Below, in pieces: positions 27,902-37,038 of a stretch of 64,000 nucleotides of DNA. The stretch is from assembly GCA_030065855.1 (NCBI GenBank), contig JASJCT010000022.1, forward strand, positions 161,743 through 225,742, given 5' to 3'. The position numbers and the translations under genes are program-made. Positions within the stretch are counted from its first letter, which is position 1. Each line of letters begins with the position of its first letter. The notes beneath the pieces are model-generated. The model had not been told where the DNA came from. It saw only the letters and a list, made by a program, of their open reading frames with translations, and did no database searches. This stretch comes from Myxococcota bacterium. Its GTDB lineage: Bacteria; Myxococcota_A; Polyangia; JAAYKL01.

Positions 27902-30900
27902 TGCGACGCACGTTAGCTTGGGGCATTGCCGGTGGAATCGGGGGCTTGGTCGTCGGCCTGGTCGAGGTACTGGTGCTCGTCCTGTTTGCCTCAGGGATGT
28001 TTTTCGATGCACAGGAGCTCGCGGTGACCGCCCTGTTCACCGTGGGCATCTCTATTGGCGCCGGCTGCTGCTGCTTCCTACTGCTCGCCTCGGCCAGGGC
28101 TGGTTTTAACTGGGTCCGCAGGCGATGCGCATTAGCTTCCTGGCAGCGGATCAGTTTATGTGCTGCCCAGTTTTTCCCATTGGTCTGCTACGTGCTCTGG
28201 CAGCTCACCAAAGGTCCCCAGGCCAGTCAGGTGCCGGGAAGAACCGGGTGGGTCATCGGCCTATCCCTGGTCAGTGCAATCGTAGGTGCCTGGACCGCTG
28301 ATCGGTTACCCCAATGGCTTGCCGACCATCCGGGCCAGCAGCGCTGGGTCGCCCTCACCAGTGGCCTGCTGGCAGCTGCTTGCTACTATGTCGATTTGGT
28401 CGTCCTCGTACGGCTCTACCCCATTTTTCACGCGTCCCTTACCATCTTTACTTATCTCTTTAGCGGGTTGGGCGTGGCCATGGCGTGGCGTATCGATCGG
28501 GAGCGGATTCCCTTTAGCTGGCTCATCAGTCCAGTCGTGATAGGAGTGATGCTTGCGTGCTTTTGTATATTCTCGGTTATGGGCACCCAGAATCCAAGAT
28601 TTGTCATGGGTGAGCGCACTGCTGCAGTGGCCGACATCCTGGCGCTCGCACAGCGTATTGCACCGTCCGAGTCTAACATCCCCCTTGAAGCCACACCTAT
28701 CAGTCCCACGGCGGTATTAACCGAGGAAGTCCACGGACCGCGTATTACGCGCCCAGCATCAAATATCATTTTGCTCTCGGTCGATGCCATGCGCTGGGAT
28801 CGGCTGGCCCTTTTTGGGGCAAATCCTCAGATTGCACCGACCCTCAACCGCCTGGCCACCCAATCGGTGGTGTTCTCTCGGGCTTACACGCCCATTCCCC
28901 ACACCTCCTATGCGATAAGCTCCCTACTCACTGGAAAGTTCACCCACGCCCTTGCTCAGCTGCCCGGCGCCACAGAGATCCACGAGACATGGCCTCAAGT
29001 GCTGCACCGGTTTCGATACGAGACCGCGGGTTTTTTTACGCGCGCGATTTTCTTTATCGACAGGCATCGCTTCGCGCCTTACGAACGCTCTGGGTTTGGA
29101 TTCAAACACCACAAAGTCGACTACCGGGTCCCTGCTGATGCGCGCGCGGATCAGCTTATCGCCTACCTAGAAACGGCCAGGACCGGGAAATCGCCGATCT
29201 TTGCCTGGGCACACTTTTTCGACCCCCACGAACCCTATGATGAAACGTGTACCCGCTTTGGCCCCACGGATGAGGATCGCTACAACTGCGAAATCTGGCG
29301 TGTGGATCAGGCGATCGGTCGAGTACTCGCCTATCTCGACGATGCCTTTCCCAATGCGCTACTGACCGTGTTTGCAGATCACGGCGAAGAATTTGAAGAT
29401 CACGGCGGACAGTTTCACGGTACCTCACTTTACGACGAGCAAGTCCGGGTACCGCTGTTGATGCGCATTCCAGGCGTCTCGCACCGCATTATCGAAACGC
29501 CCGTAAGCCTCGTGGACCTGATGGGCACCCACCTAGCGATCCTCGACATTCCCATTCCTGCCAGGTGTCGCTCCAAGGATCTGACCGGGCTCATTGCCGG
29601 CACGACAAAAGACGGAGAAGCGTTTGCACAGGCACACGGCGCAAACATGATCGCCACAAGGGCGTTTAAGCTCATCTGCCAACACGGGCTCGACCTGTGT
29701 CAGCTGTACGACCTCGAAAAGGACCCCAAGGAGCAGCGGTCAGTGGCGGTCGCACATCCGGACTTGACCCAGGCATTAAAGCAGCGCTTGCGAAACTGGC
29801 GTCACAGCCACGCCAAATTTGAGCTTCGTCCGGTGACAGGCACATCTGAGGCAGACCAGCGGTGGCCCAAAGCGGTGCGCGACGCCATAGCAGGAGAACC
29901 AGCTGCGATACCCAGTCTTATCGCGTTGATTCAACAGGACGAACGAAGTACTGTGCGCCGAAAAGCAGCCCAGCTCCTCGCCCGGTTGTGGGAGAGCGTG
30001 GATACAGGATCCATCCCGCGGATTGAAGCAGATGAAGATCCCGAGGTGGCCGCGTGGATCGCAGTGCTTCGAGTCCGCTTGGGAGACCATGCTGCCACAA
30101 AGGATCTCAAAGCGCTCATGGAACAGCTGAATTCGGGATCAGACGCGTGGCAGGCTGCAGCCCTGGCTAGGTTCGAAGCAGGAGACAGAAAAGCGCTCAA
30201 ACAAGTACTTGCGGTCAGTACCCAAGCGGACGCGCCGATTGAGGAGCGGCGGCGTGCAATTCGCCTTCTAGGTCAAAGCGCTCGCACTAGGATTGTTCCT
30301 CGATTGATAGACCTCATCGATAATTACCAGCTCACCCTGGATATAGCTGAAGCCCTGGCCCACCTCGGGGATCGCAGGGCGACCCAACCCCTCATTGCAC
30401 GACTCAAGAGAGAGCGGTTCAAGGAGCGAAAGGCAGCCATCATCCAGGCCTTGGCAGAGATCGGCGACAGGCAAGCAGCCCCCCATATTGCCGCGGTCCT
30501 CGGCCTCGACGACCCACCAGAAGGAGCCCTCGAGGCACTTGCCCGAGTCACCTGGTCGCGCGAGAACCGCTTTGACATAGGTGCGACCCACTCAGGGCGA
30601 CAGGCTGTGGTCTGGACTCGACCCCTGCCTCCGCTCCTGACGCCCGGTTTGGCCACAATTGATCGCATCGTCATATCTGTCTCAGACCCAAAAGCCAGGG
30701 GACGCGTGCACATCGCATGCAATGGGGAAGAAATAGCCACCGCGTCATTGACACCTGGCAAACGAGAGGTCCGGGCGGAGATCGTCGCATCACCCTGGTA
30801 TCCCAAACACGCCAAAACCCGGTGTCGCATTGCTATCGAATCTGAGACCTCAGATGCCCAGTTAGCAGCCATCGCAATGGTTGGAAGTGTCCAAATCAAA

Positions 30901-30948
30901 AGGCGTTTGGAACGTCAAACGCCTACCAATACTCATGTTGAAGACTGA
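27901..30948 (+). CDS. Membrane sulfatase-family protein with C-terminal HEAT-like repeats
   Basis: N-terminal TM segments; NIILLSVDAMRWDRLALFG...PHTSYAISSLLTGKF; FADHGEEFEDHGGQFHG; C-terminal HEAT-like repeats. Confidence 0.88.
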   Translation: MRRTLAWGIAGGIGGLVVGLVEVLVLVLFASGMFFDAQELAVTALFTVGISIGAGCCCFLLLASARAGFNWVRRRCALASWQRISLCAAQFFPLVCYVLWQLTKGPQASQVPGRTGWVIGLSLVSAIVGAWTADRLPQWLADHPGQQRWVALTSGLLAAACYYVDLVVLVRLYPIFHASLTIFTYLFSGLGVAMAWRIDRERIPFSWLISPVVIGVMLACFCIFSVMGTQNPRFVMGERTAAVADILALAQRIAPSESNIPLEATPISPTAVLTEEVHGPRITRPASNIILLSVDAMRWDRLALFGANPQIAPTLNRLATQSVVFSRAYTPIPHTSYAISSLLTGKFTHALAQLPGATEIHETWPQVLHRFRYETAGFFTRAIFFIDRHRFAPYERSGFGFKHHKVDYRVPADARADQLIAYLETARTGKSPIFAWAHFFDPHEPYDETCTRFGPTDEDRYNCEIWRVDQAIGRVLAYLDDAFPNALLTVFADHGEEFEDHGGQFHGTSLYDEQVRVPLLMRIPGVSHRIIETPVSLVDLMGTHLAILDIPIPARCRSKDLTGLIAGTTKDGEAFAQAHGANMIATRAFKLICQHGLDLCQLYDLEKDPKEQRSVAVAHPDLTQALKQRLRNWRHSHAKFELRPVTGTSEADQRWPKAVRDAIAGEPAAIPSLIALIQQDERSTVRRKAAQLLARLWESVDTGSIPRIEADEDPEVAAWIAVLRVRLGDHAATKDLKALMEQLNSGSDAWQAAALARFEAGDRKALKQVLAVSTQADAPIEERRRAIRLLGQSARTRIVPRLIDLIDNYQLTLDIAEALAHLGDRRATQPLIARLKRERFKERKAAIIQALAEIGDRQAAPHIAAVLGLDDPPEGALEALARVTWSRENRFDIGATHSGRQAVVWTRPLPPLLTPGLATIDRIVISVSDPKARGRVHIACNGEEIATASLTPGKREVRAEIVASPWYPKHAKTRCRIAIESETSDAQLAAIAMVGSVQIKRRLERQTPTNTHVED
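27917..27992 (+). repeat. Direct repeat copy 1 (exact 76-nt match to 63925-64000)
   Basis: cttggggcattgccggtggaatcggggg...cctgtttgcctc identical in both places, offset 36,008. Confidence 0.97.
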
Positions 30949-31128
30949 CGCCCCGTGCAACTAAAGTCTATAACAGAACATCAATGCAGAGATATGTGAT
31001 ATTTGTGCATTGTGGTAGCGAGGTACATCAACAAAGTTGGATGTCGGCCGTCGCGTAACCATCGCAGAAATTCAAACCTTGGTGGCAGCCCAGAGAAAAG
31101 CCGTGTGACCATTGCGTTTTCAAATTGA

Positions 31129-31329
31129 TCAGCGGTTTAGAGGTTCATTAACAAAAAGACAGTCACCATCTACTATGGTGCAGGAGTCGGCATCTTGACA
31201 CCAATCTGGATAGTGGTTGCCTTCAATATCAACCCTAAGCAAGACCTCATGGCGCCAATCTCTGATGCGCTCGAACATATCCAGGCCGTGGCCAGATTCC
31301 ATCAGATGTTCAACTCCCAGGAGCCGCAT
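31129..31329 (-). CDS. Small ORF of uncertain reality at the cluster edge
   Basis: 66-aa ORF, no recognised family. Confidence 0.2.
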   Translation of the reverse strand: MRLLGVEHLMESGHGLDMFERIRDWRHEVLLRVDIEGNHYPDWCQDADSCTIVDGDCLFVNEPLNR

Positions 31330-31619
31330 GATTTACGAATTTGCCAAGGACAACCCCTTTGAGTCCAAAAACGTAGACAAATAAACAGAGAAAACCCTCA
31401 AAAGTGCTTTTATTCCAACTATGTTTTTCCTATGGATTCAGCCATTGAAAGCTGGCCGTTTTTTCACCCACAGTTTCTTTTGGAGAACCTTTAATTTTTG
31501 TTTGTATCTTCATTTTTATTAGAATATATAGGCTAAAGTGTACCAAATAATTGAAGGCGTTGGCAGTTCGACAAGACCAGAATAAAAGTGTCTTACCGGC
31601 AGAAAGTTAACGGCTGATT

Positions 31620-32348
31620 ATGGAAACATGTAAAAATTTACCCTCCATGAAAAAGAAACCTGTTCTCTTCTTGATCCACTTTGCAGGAGGCAATCGATAT
31701 TCATTCAATTTTCTAACTGATTATCTGCATACTTTCGACTTTGTTCCGCTTGAATTGCCAGGACGAGGTAAGCGGTTTTCAGAACAGTTGTTATTTGATT
31801 TTGAGGACGCAACAGAAGATATAGCCCAGCAGATTCTTTACCTACATGAAGGAAGGGAGTTTGTCGTCTATGGACATAGTCTGGGTTCACTGCTGGGATT
31901 GGCCGCATGTAGTCGATTGAACCATGAGAATATAAATCATAGAGCGTTGATTGTGTCTGGAAACCCTGGACCGGGAGCTTACATCCCCAAAAAAAGACAC
32001 GATCTGCCCAAAGATGAATTTGTTCAAGAGTTAAAAGTACTTGGCGGATTACCGGAAGCAGTCGTTAAAAATGCCGAGTTATTCGATTACTTTGAACCGG
32101 TGCTAAGGGCCGATTTTAAACTAGCAGAATCCAACATTGAAAAGCGGGGGATGATCATTTCAGCTCCTATTTATGCATTGATGGGGAGGAGCGAAGAGAA
32201 CGCAGATAAAATTGAAAACTGGCGCAACTTTACTAAAACAAAATTCAGTTACGAGGTATTGAATGGTGATCACTTTTTTATTCACGATCATCCAGCTACC
32301 ATAGCTTATAAAATTACCGAAAGTTATGAAGAAAGCACAGGAATATAA
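31620..32348 (+). CDS. Type II thioesterase (SrfAD-like)
   Basis: LFLIHFAGGNRYSFNFL, LELPGRGKRFSE, VVYGHSLGSLLGL, NGDHFFIHDH. Confidence 0.93.
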   Translation: METCKNLPSMKKKPVLFLIHFAGGNRYSFNFLTDYLHTFDFVPLELPGRGKRFSEQLLFDFEDATEDIAQQILYLHEGREFVVYGHSLGSLLGLAACSRLNHENINHRALIVSGNPGPGAYIPKKRHDLPKDEFVQELKVLGGLPEAVVKNAELFDYFEPVLRADFKLAESNIEKRGMIISAPIYALMGRSEENADKIENWRNFTKTKFSYEVLNGDHFFIHDHPATIAYKITESYEESTGI

Positions 32349-32470
32349 TCTACAAATTATGTAAAAAAGCAAGAGAATACAACAAATACCATAAAAACAA
32401 GTATGAAACAATTTTCGCACTATATTCAATGATGTAGCAAAGAATAATCAAAAAAGCAGAGAGGGGAAGC

Positions 32471-33091
32471 ATGAATAAGGCATCGCTTGTATCAGCTATG
32501 ATCGTGGGACTTCTGGTGTGCATTGACTGCGGGCATATTAAAGGATTCATGTATTCCGGTATCAATCGCGATAGATGGCAGGAGACAGAAAAGGTTATGT
32601 CTGTTTTGGGAATAAAAAAGGGGCAGCACGTAGCCGATATTGGAGCTGGAGCTGGATACTTTACCTATCATTTCTCAGAGGCTGTGGGACCGGAAGGACA
32701 GGTTTATGCCGTTGATGTCGATTCGGTCATGGTCGATCTGCTGCGGAAGAAAACAGAAGACAAAGGAGTTAACAACGTTACTGTTATCCAGGGAAAGTAC
32801 GAGGAATCAAATCTACCCAGGAGTTCTATAGACCTAGTTTTTTTGTGTAACGTGTATCATGAAATGTCAAATCATGTTAGCTACTTCAAGAACCTTAAGC
32901 CCGCGTTTAGAGAAAAAGGTAGGCTGGCCATAATCGATCTTAAGCCCCAGGGTAAATTTGGTTGTTCAGGCGCGCACGGAACTGAGAAGGGAAAAATTGT
33001 GTCAGAAATATCAAGGGCAGGATACACACTGGACAAGGAATATAATTTTCTGGAGGAACAGAATTTTCAAGTGTTTGCTGTCGATAAGTGA
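32471..33091 (+). CDS. Class I SAM methyltransferase with N-terminal signal-like segment
   Basis: [33 protein letters not shown]-terminus [21 protein letters not shown]. Confidence 0.85.
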   Translation: MNKASLVSAMIVGLLVCIDCGHIKGFMYSGINRDRWQETEKVMSVLGIKKGQHVADIGAGAGYFTYHFSEAVGPEGQVYAVDVDSVMVDLLRKKTEDKGVNNVTVIQGKYEESNLPRSSIDLVFLCNVYHEMSNHVSYFKNLKPAFREKGRLAIIDLKPQGKFGCSGAHGTEKGKIVSEISRAGYTLDKEYNFLEEQNFQVFAVDK

Positions 33092-33723
33092 AACATGTAG
33101 CCGTGAAAACTACGCAGTCCCCAGTCAATGGCTCCTACCCAATAAACTCTGTCAGTGACCTTTATTGCTTACATTGGACTTCACAGGCCGGGGACATTGT
33201 TGGCAACGACGGAGGGATTATTTATTTGAACTACAAGAGCCTCTTGTACGATCCGGATAATTCGGCTGAAACCGGATGCTACGGAAACCTGGAGGACTTT
33301 GCCGGGGACCTCGGGCTGACCATCGGTTTGCCGCTGGTTGCCAAAGTCACGGGACGGTTTTGCATCCGCACTTTGTATCGGGGCTTTGGCGTGGAAATCT
33401 TGGCCCAAGGCAATGGCGAGCATCTGGAATGGCCCCTGCACACGGGCAGTTTCGACGTTCACGTAGAGGAACACACCATCCGCTTTGCCGACGAATCAAG
33501 ATCCAGCATCATTCCATACTTTGAACTGTGGGGATTTAGAATAACAGAAGCCGTAAAAGAAATGGAGGTGTTTGAAGGCACGTCCGAGTGGCTACCGATG
33601 AGTTCTTATACTTCAATCGAACTGAAACAATCCGAACCAACCAAAAAGTCTCGTTTCATTTCAACAAGAGTGCTGCCATTCCAATTACAACCTCCCTCGG
33701 AATGGACAGTGCCGTGCCACTGA
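33088..33723 (+). CDS. Hypothetical protein (211 aa)
   Basis: ORF overlaps the upstream stop by 4 nt; no recognised family; GC-rich inside an AT-rich cluster. Confidence 0.5.
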   Translation: MKHVAVKTTQSPVNGSYPINSVSDLYCLHWTSQAGDIVGNDGGIIYLNYKSLLYDPDNSAETGCYGNLEDFAGDLGLTIGLPLVAKVTGRFCIRTLYRGFGVEILAQGNGEHLEWPLHTGSFDVHVEEHTIRFADESRSSIIPYFELWGFRITEAVKEMEVFEGTSEWLPMSSYTSIELKQSEPTKKSRFISTRVLPFQLQPPSEWTVPCH

Positions 33724-34478
33724 GGTCGATGCCAAACGCAAATCACATCCATCCGCAGTTTTCAATAATAGAACTCAAAAATAATTGGGAGGGCGTCGAC
33801 AAAAGAAAGCTTTTGGAGTCTGGCTGCGCGGTCGTTTGGTATTCTTTGTCTGATGCGTGGGAGACAGAGCAACAAAAGAGGTTTTGGAGAATGGTTACTA
33901 GCAATGAGGAACACGACCGTGCGAGCCGCTTTTTTTGGGAGGAGGATCGAGATGTGTTCTTAGCAGCCCATGGACTTCTTAGGATAACGCTTTCGCGCTA
34001 TACAGATAGAGAACCATTGTTTTGGCGGTTTAAGAAAGATCCGCTGGGAAAGCCAAGGATTGTAAACGCTTCCGACAGGTTATCGTTTAGCTTAACTCAC
34101 ACTCGTGGATTTGTGGCATGTGTAGTTACAAAGAATAGCAGCGCAGGAGTTGACGCGGAGTGTTGTGCTCGGGCAGCACCACTTGATGTCGCCGAGAGTT
34201 TTTTTTCTAATTTTGAAATTATGTCACTTAAAAAATTGTTCAAACAGGATAGAAATAGACGTTTTTTTGAATATTGGACTCTCAAAGAATCGTATCTAAA
34301 GGCTATAGGCACGGGACTCAACTTACCGCTTAACAGGTTCTATTTCGTACCAACAACCGATGGAGATTGGAAAATTCATTTTGTTGATACTTCTTTTTCG
34401 AGCGGCAGCAAGAAGTACAGGTTTCATTCACGAACTATTGATAGTCGTTTTCAGCTTTCAGTGGCAATAATTAGTTAG
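33702..34478 (+). CDS. 4'-phosphopantetheinyl transferase (Sfp-like; start uncertain)
   Basis: GKPRIVNASDRLSFSLTHTRGFVACVV, AGVDAE, FFEYWTLKESYLKAIGTGL. Confidence 0.93.
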   Translation: MDSAVPLRSMPNANHIHPQFSIIELKNNWEGVDKRKLLESGCAVVWYSLSDAWETEQQKRFWRMVTSNEEHDRASRFFWEEDRDVFLAAHGLLRITLSRYTDREPLFWRFKKDPLGKPRIVNASDRLSFSLTHTRGFVACVVTKNSSAGVDAECCARAAPLDVAESFFSNFEIMSLKKLFKQDRNRRFFEYWTLKESYLKAIGTGLNLPLNRFYFVPTTDGDWKIHFVDTSFSSGSKKYRFHSRTIDSRFQLSVAIIS

Positions 34479-34568
34479 CCCAAAAATAAATAGTAACCGT
34501 GCAGAGATCACACCCTTACGCCGGGAATCGGATGAGCTATTCGACCTCCACTCTAGGAAATTCAACAT

Positions 34569-35477
34569 CTAGGGTCTCTCTAGAAAGCCGGTTCTAAAGT
34601 AAGTGTCTTTAACGTCTGGATTGAACTCAATTTTCAGTGTCTTGAGTATTGAACTACGACCATTTTTAAGATTTTTCATCTTCATGTACATTGGACGATA
34701 TCGGTTCTTTTGGGGATCGAGGAGTTTGATTTCCTTGATATTCATTTGTTTTAATTCATCTCCCTTAAGATCGAAATAGACCACTTTTCTTACAGTGAAA
34801 TCGGACTTGGCCACCCAGACGATCTTTTTCGCATACCCTTCATCCCGTGCTATTTTCTCGTCCTTTGGTTTATTTTCTACGGCGTAACATAGTTCTCCGT
34901 CCACAACTTCTTCTTTGAGTATCTTGTATGCATAGTTTTCAAGCTTGGGAATATTCAAATCAACGTAGGTGAATTCACTACCCATGAAACTTTTAGATTG
35001 TTGCGCTCCAAGAATACGGCGTGTTTTCCTGAGGGCGGGAAAATATATCCAAACATCATCCGATTTATCTTCATAGTCAAAGGTTAGTATTCCGGTCCCT
35101 TTCACGTCTTCTGGAGAAATGAACTTATAGACTAGTTTTTCGGTCTTGCCTCCATCATAAAGTTTGGAGGCAAGCGCCATTTTCCGCACCCTTTTTTTCC
35201 CGTTCTCGGAGATATTTGTCAGTGTAATCAGTGATTCTGATCCATCGAGCTTTCGAGTTAGAGCGACTCGATCCATTATCTCCGATCCGGAGAGTTTATC
35301 ACCTGCCTCTGCGTTTTTACACATAACGAAAACACATATCAGAAGGCCTAACAAAACTGGCAGCCTACTAGCGGACACATTATAAATTCGTTCAATATTT
35401 ACAGTATGTTGACCCACTTCCATCTCCTTTGTTGTTGATTGTTTTCTCATGTTTTGACGATTTGTCCTTAGTTCCAT
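34569..35477 (-). CDS. Outer-membrane lipoprotein-sorting protein (LolA-like)
   Basis: KLYDGGKTEKLVYKFISPEDVKGTGILTFDYEDKSDDVWIYFPALRKTRRI...KSFMGSEFTYVDL. Confidence 0.88.
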   Translation of the reverse strand: MELRTNRQNMRKQSTTKEMEVGQHTVNIERIYNVSASRLPVLLGLLICVFVMCKNAEAGDKLSGSEIMDRVALTRKLDGSESLITLTNISENGKKRVRKMALASKLYDGGKTEKLVYKFISPEDVKGTGILTFDYEDKSDDVWIYFPALRKTRRILGAQQSKSFMGSEFTYVDLNIPKLENYAYKILKEEVVDGELCYAVENKPKDEKIARDEGYAKKIVWVAKSDFTVRKVVYFDLKGDELKQMNIKEIKLLDPQKNRYRPMYMKMKNLKNGRSSILKTLKIEFNPDVKDTYFRTGFLERP

Positions 35478-35536
35478 TCAATCTAAGAAAATAAAGTACG
35501 TCGCCTTTTTTCATAAGGTTGTTACATAGAAATGCT

Positions 35537-37012
35537 TTAGAATCCAACCCTCAACTCGGCGTACCCCGCACTATATTCTGTCTCTAGAAGATCAAAAAGT
35601 GTATCTTTGGGTCCTCTGTAGATTTCACCGCCTACTGAAAAAGCTACGCCGTCGGCAATTTTATACACAACCTCAGGATTGAGCAACCATTCGCGTGTCG
35701 TAAAATAAGTTAAGCCAAAGACCGCCAAGGACAAAGTGTCGTGCAATGTATTCCACTCGATTCGCAAGGAAGCACCGTGCTGAACTTGCTCGGTCTGACT
35801 GTGTAGAAGTCTATTGGTTGATATAAGTTTTGTTGTAACCATCGCCTCAACCTTTTCCGGCGGTAAGTTTCCGAGGTCAACCAACATGGAATCTAGTTCA
35901 TTCAGATCAATATCAAATACCGGATCCAATGCTTTCCAGTCCAAGACGTAGCGTCCAACATATTGTGCGATAACGTTAACCTCGCCGAATGCGCGGTCCA
36001 CACCGACCACATAGTACAAATCCGGATTGGGGGCAGAAAGCTCTTCTTCATAGTTTGCCGGATATCGATAGGCGACCTCCCCCCGAAATCCCAGCAAATC
36101 TCCTAATGCTGTGGAAAAGTCAAAGCCGACCACATGGTGATCATAGGCCGCCAGCTGTACAGTTATATTTGGCGGGCGTCCTAGCAGGTCAAAGCTTCTA
36201 AGCGCTATACCGGTTTGTGGAGCATGACCCTTGAGGTAAGAAATCGAGGCTTCAAAACTCGGTAGTAGCAAGTGAAATCGACCGGCAAATAAACCATTCT
36301 CTAGATTCAGAGCTGGAAAACGAGGATTGGTGATCACAATTATTTTCGGAAGTGTAACCGGTGGTAGATATGAAGGAAGAAATATGGGCAACCAAATTCC
36401 CTCGACACGCACTAGCTCCTGTTCGAAAGTGAGTTTGATAGCAGCATTTCCCAGGCGTTGATCGTCTCGTTCTGATGAGCGAATGCGCATGTCGATGGGT
36501 GTTAGATTGTCAGTGGGGTTCAAACCATCTGCTCTTCCCCATACGAGAATCTGCTTCCCAGCTCGGATCTCAAGTGTTGACAGATACACACTGACATATG
36601 CCTCAGTTAGCTTTGTTTCTGCTGACAATCCCTTTTTGTATTGCTCAGTAGCTGCTTCTGTTGGCTGACCCAAGAAGCTGGGATCTCCGAGCAGTCTAGT
36701 CTTTAATCTGATATCAGCAAATCCACTTACGCATTCTATGGAGGTTCTTAATTTCAGTCCCAATTCAGCATAGGCACTTTTCAGCTCAGCCCGATTCTCA
36801 CCATCTTTTTTGCCGACAAATAGACTTGGTTTAACGAAACCGTTTGAGTCAATATTCCATTTATTGGATAATTTCTCACTTTCACTAGAGGAATCTCCTT
36901 CTAAACTTTCTTCGAACAAATCTGCTTTGGAAGGCGTTGCGGTCAAAAGCAGAATCGAGCTTGTAAGTATCGATAGTTTATGTAATATTTCGGTCATTGT
37001 TGATACCGTCAA
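35537..37012 (-). CDS. DUF1302-like outer-membrane protein
   Basis: Signal peptide; KLTEAYVSVYLSTLEIRAGKQILVWGRADGLNPTDNLTPIDM; beta-rich C-terminus ending in Phe. Confidence 0.8.
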   Translation of the reverse strand: MTVSTMTEILHKLSILTSSILLLTATPSKADLFEESLEGDSSSESEKLSNKWNIDSNGFVKPSLFVGKKDGENRAELKSAYAELGLKLRTSIECVSGFADIRLKTRLLGDPSFLGQPTEAATEQYKKGLSAETKLTEAYVSVYLSTLEIRAGKQILVWGRADGLNPTDNLTPIDMRIRSSERDDQRLGNAAIKLTFEQELVRVEGIWLPIFLPSYLPPVTLPKIIVITNPRFPALNLENGLFAGRFHLLLPSFEASISYLKGHAPQTGIALRSFDLLGRPPNITVQLAAYDHHVVGFDFSTALGDLLGFRGEVAYRYPANYEEELSAPNPDLYYVVGVDRAFGEVNVIAQYVGRYVLDWKALDPVFDIDLNELDSMLVDLGNLPPEKVEAMVTTKLISTNRLLHSQTEQVQHGASLRIEWNTLHDTLSLAVFGLTYFTTREWLLNPEVVYKIADGVAFSVGGEIYRGPKDTLFDLLETEYSAGYAELRVGF

Positions 37013-37038
37013 TTATTTCTGATTGTAACTTTGTCTTT

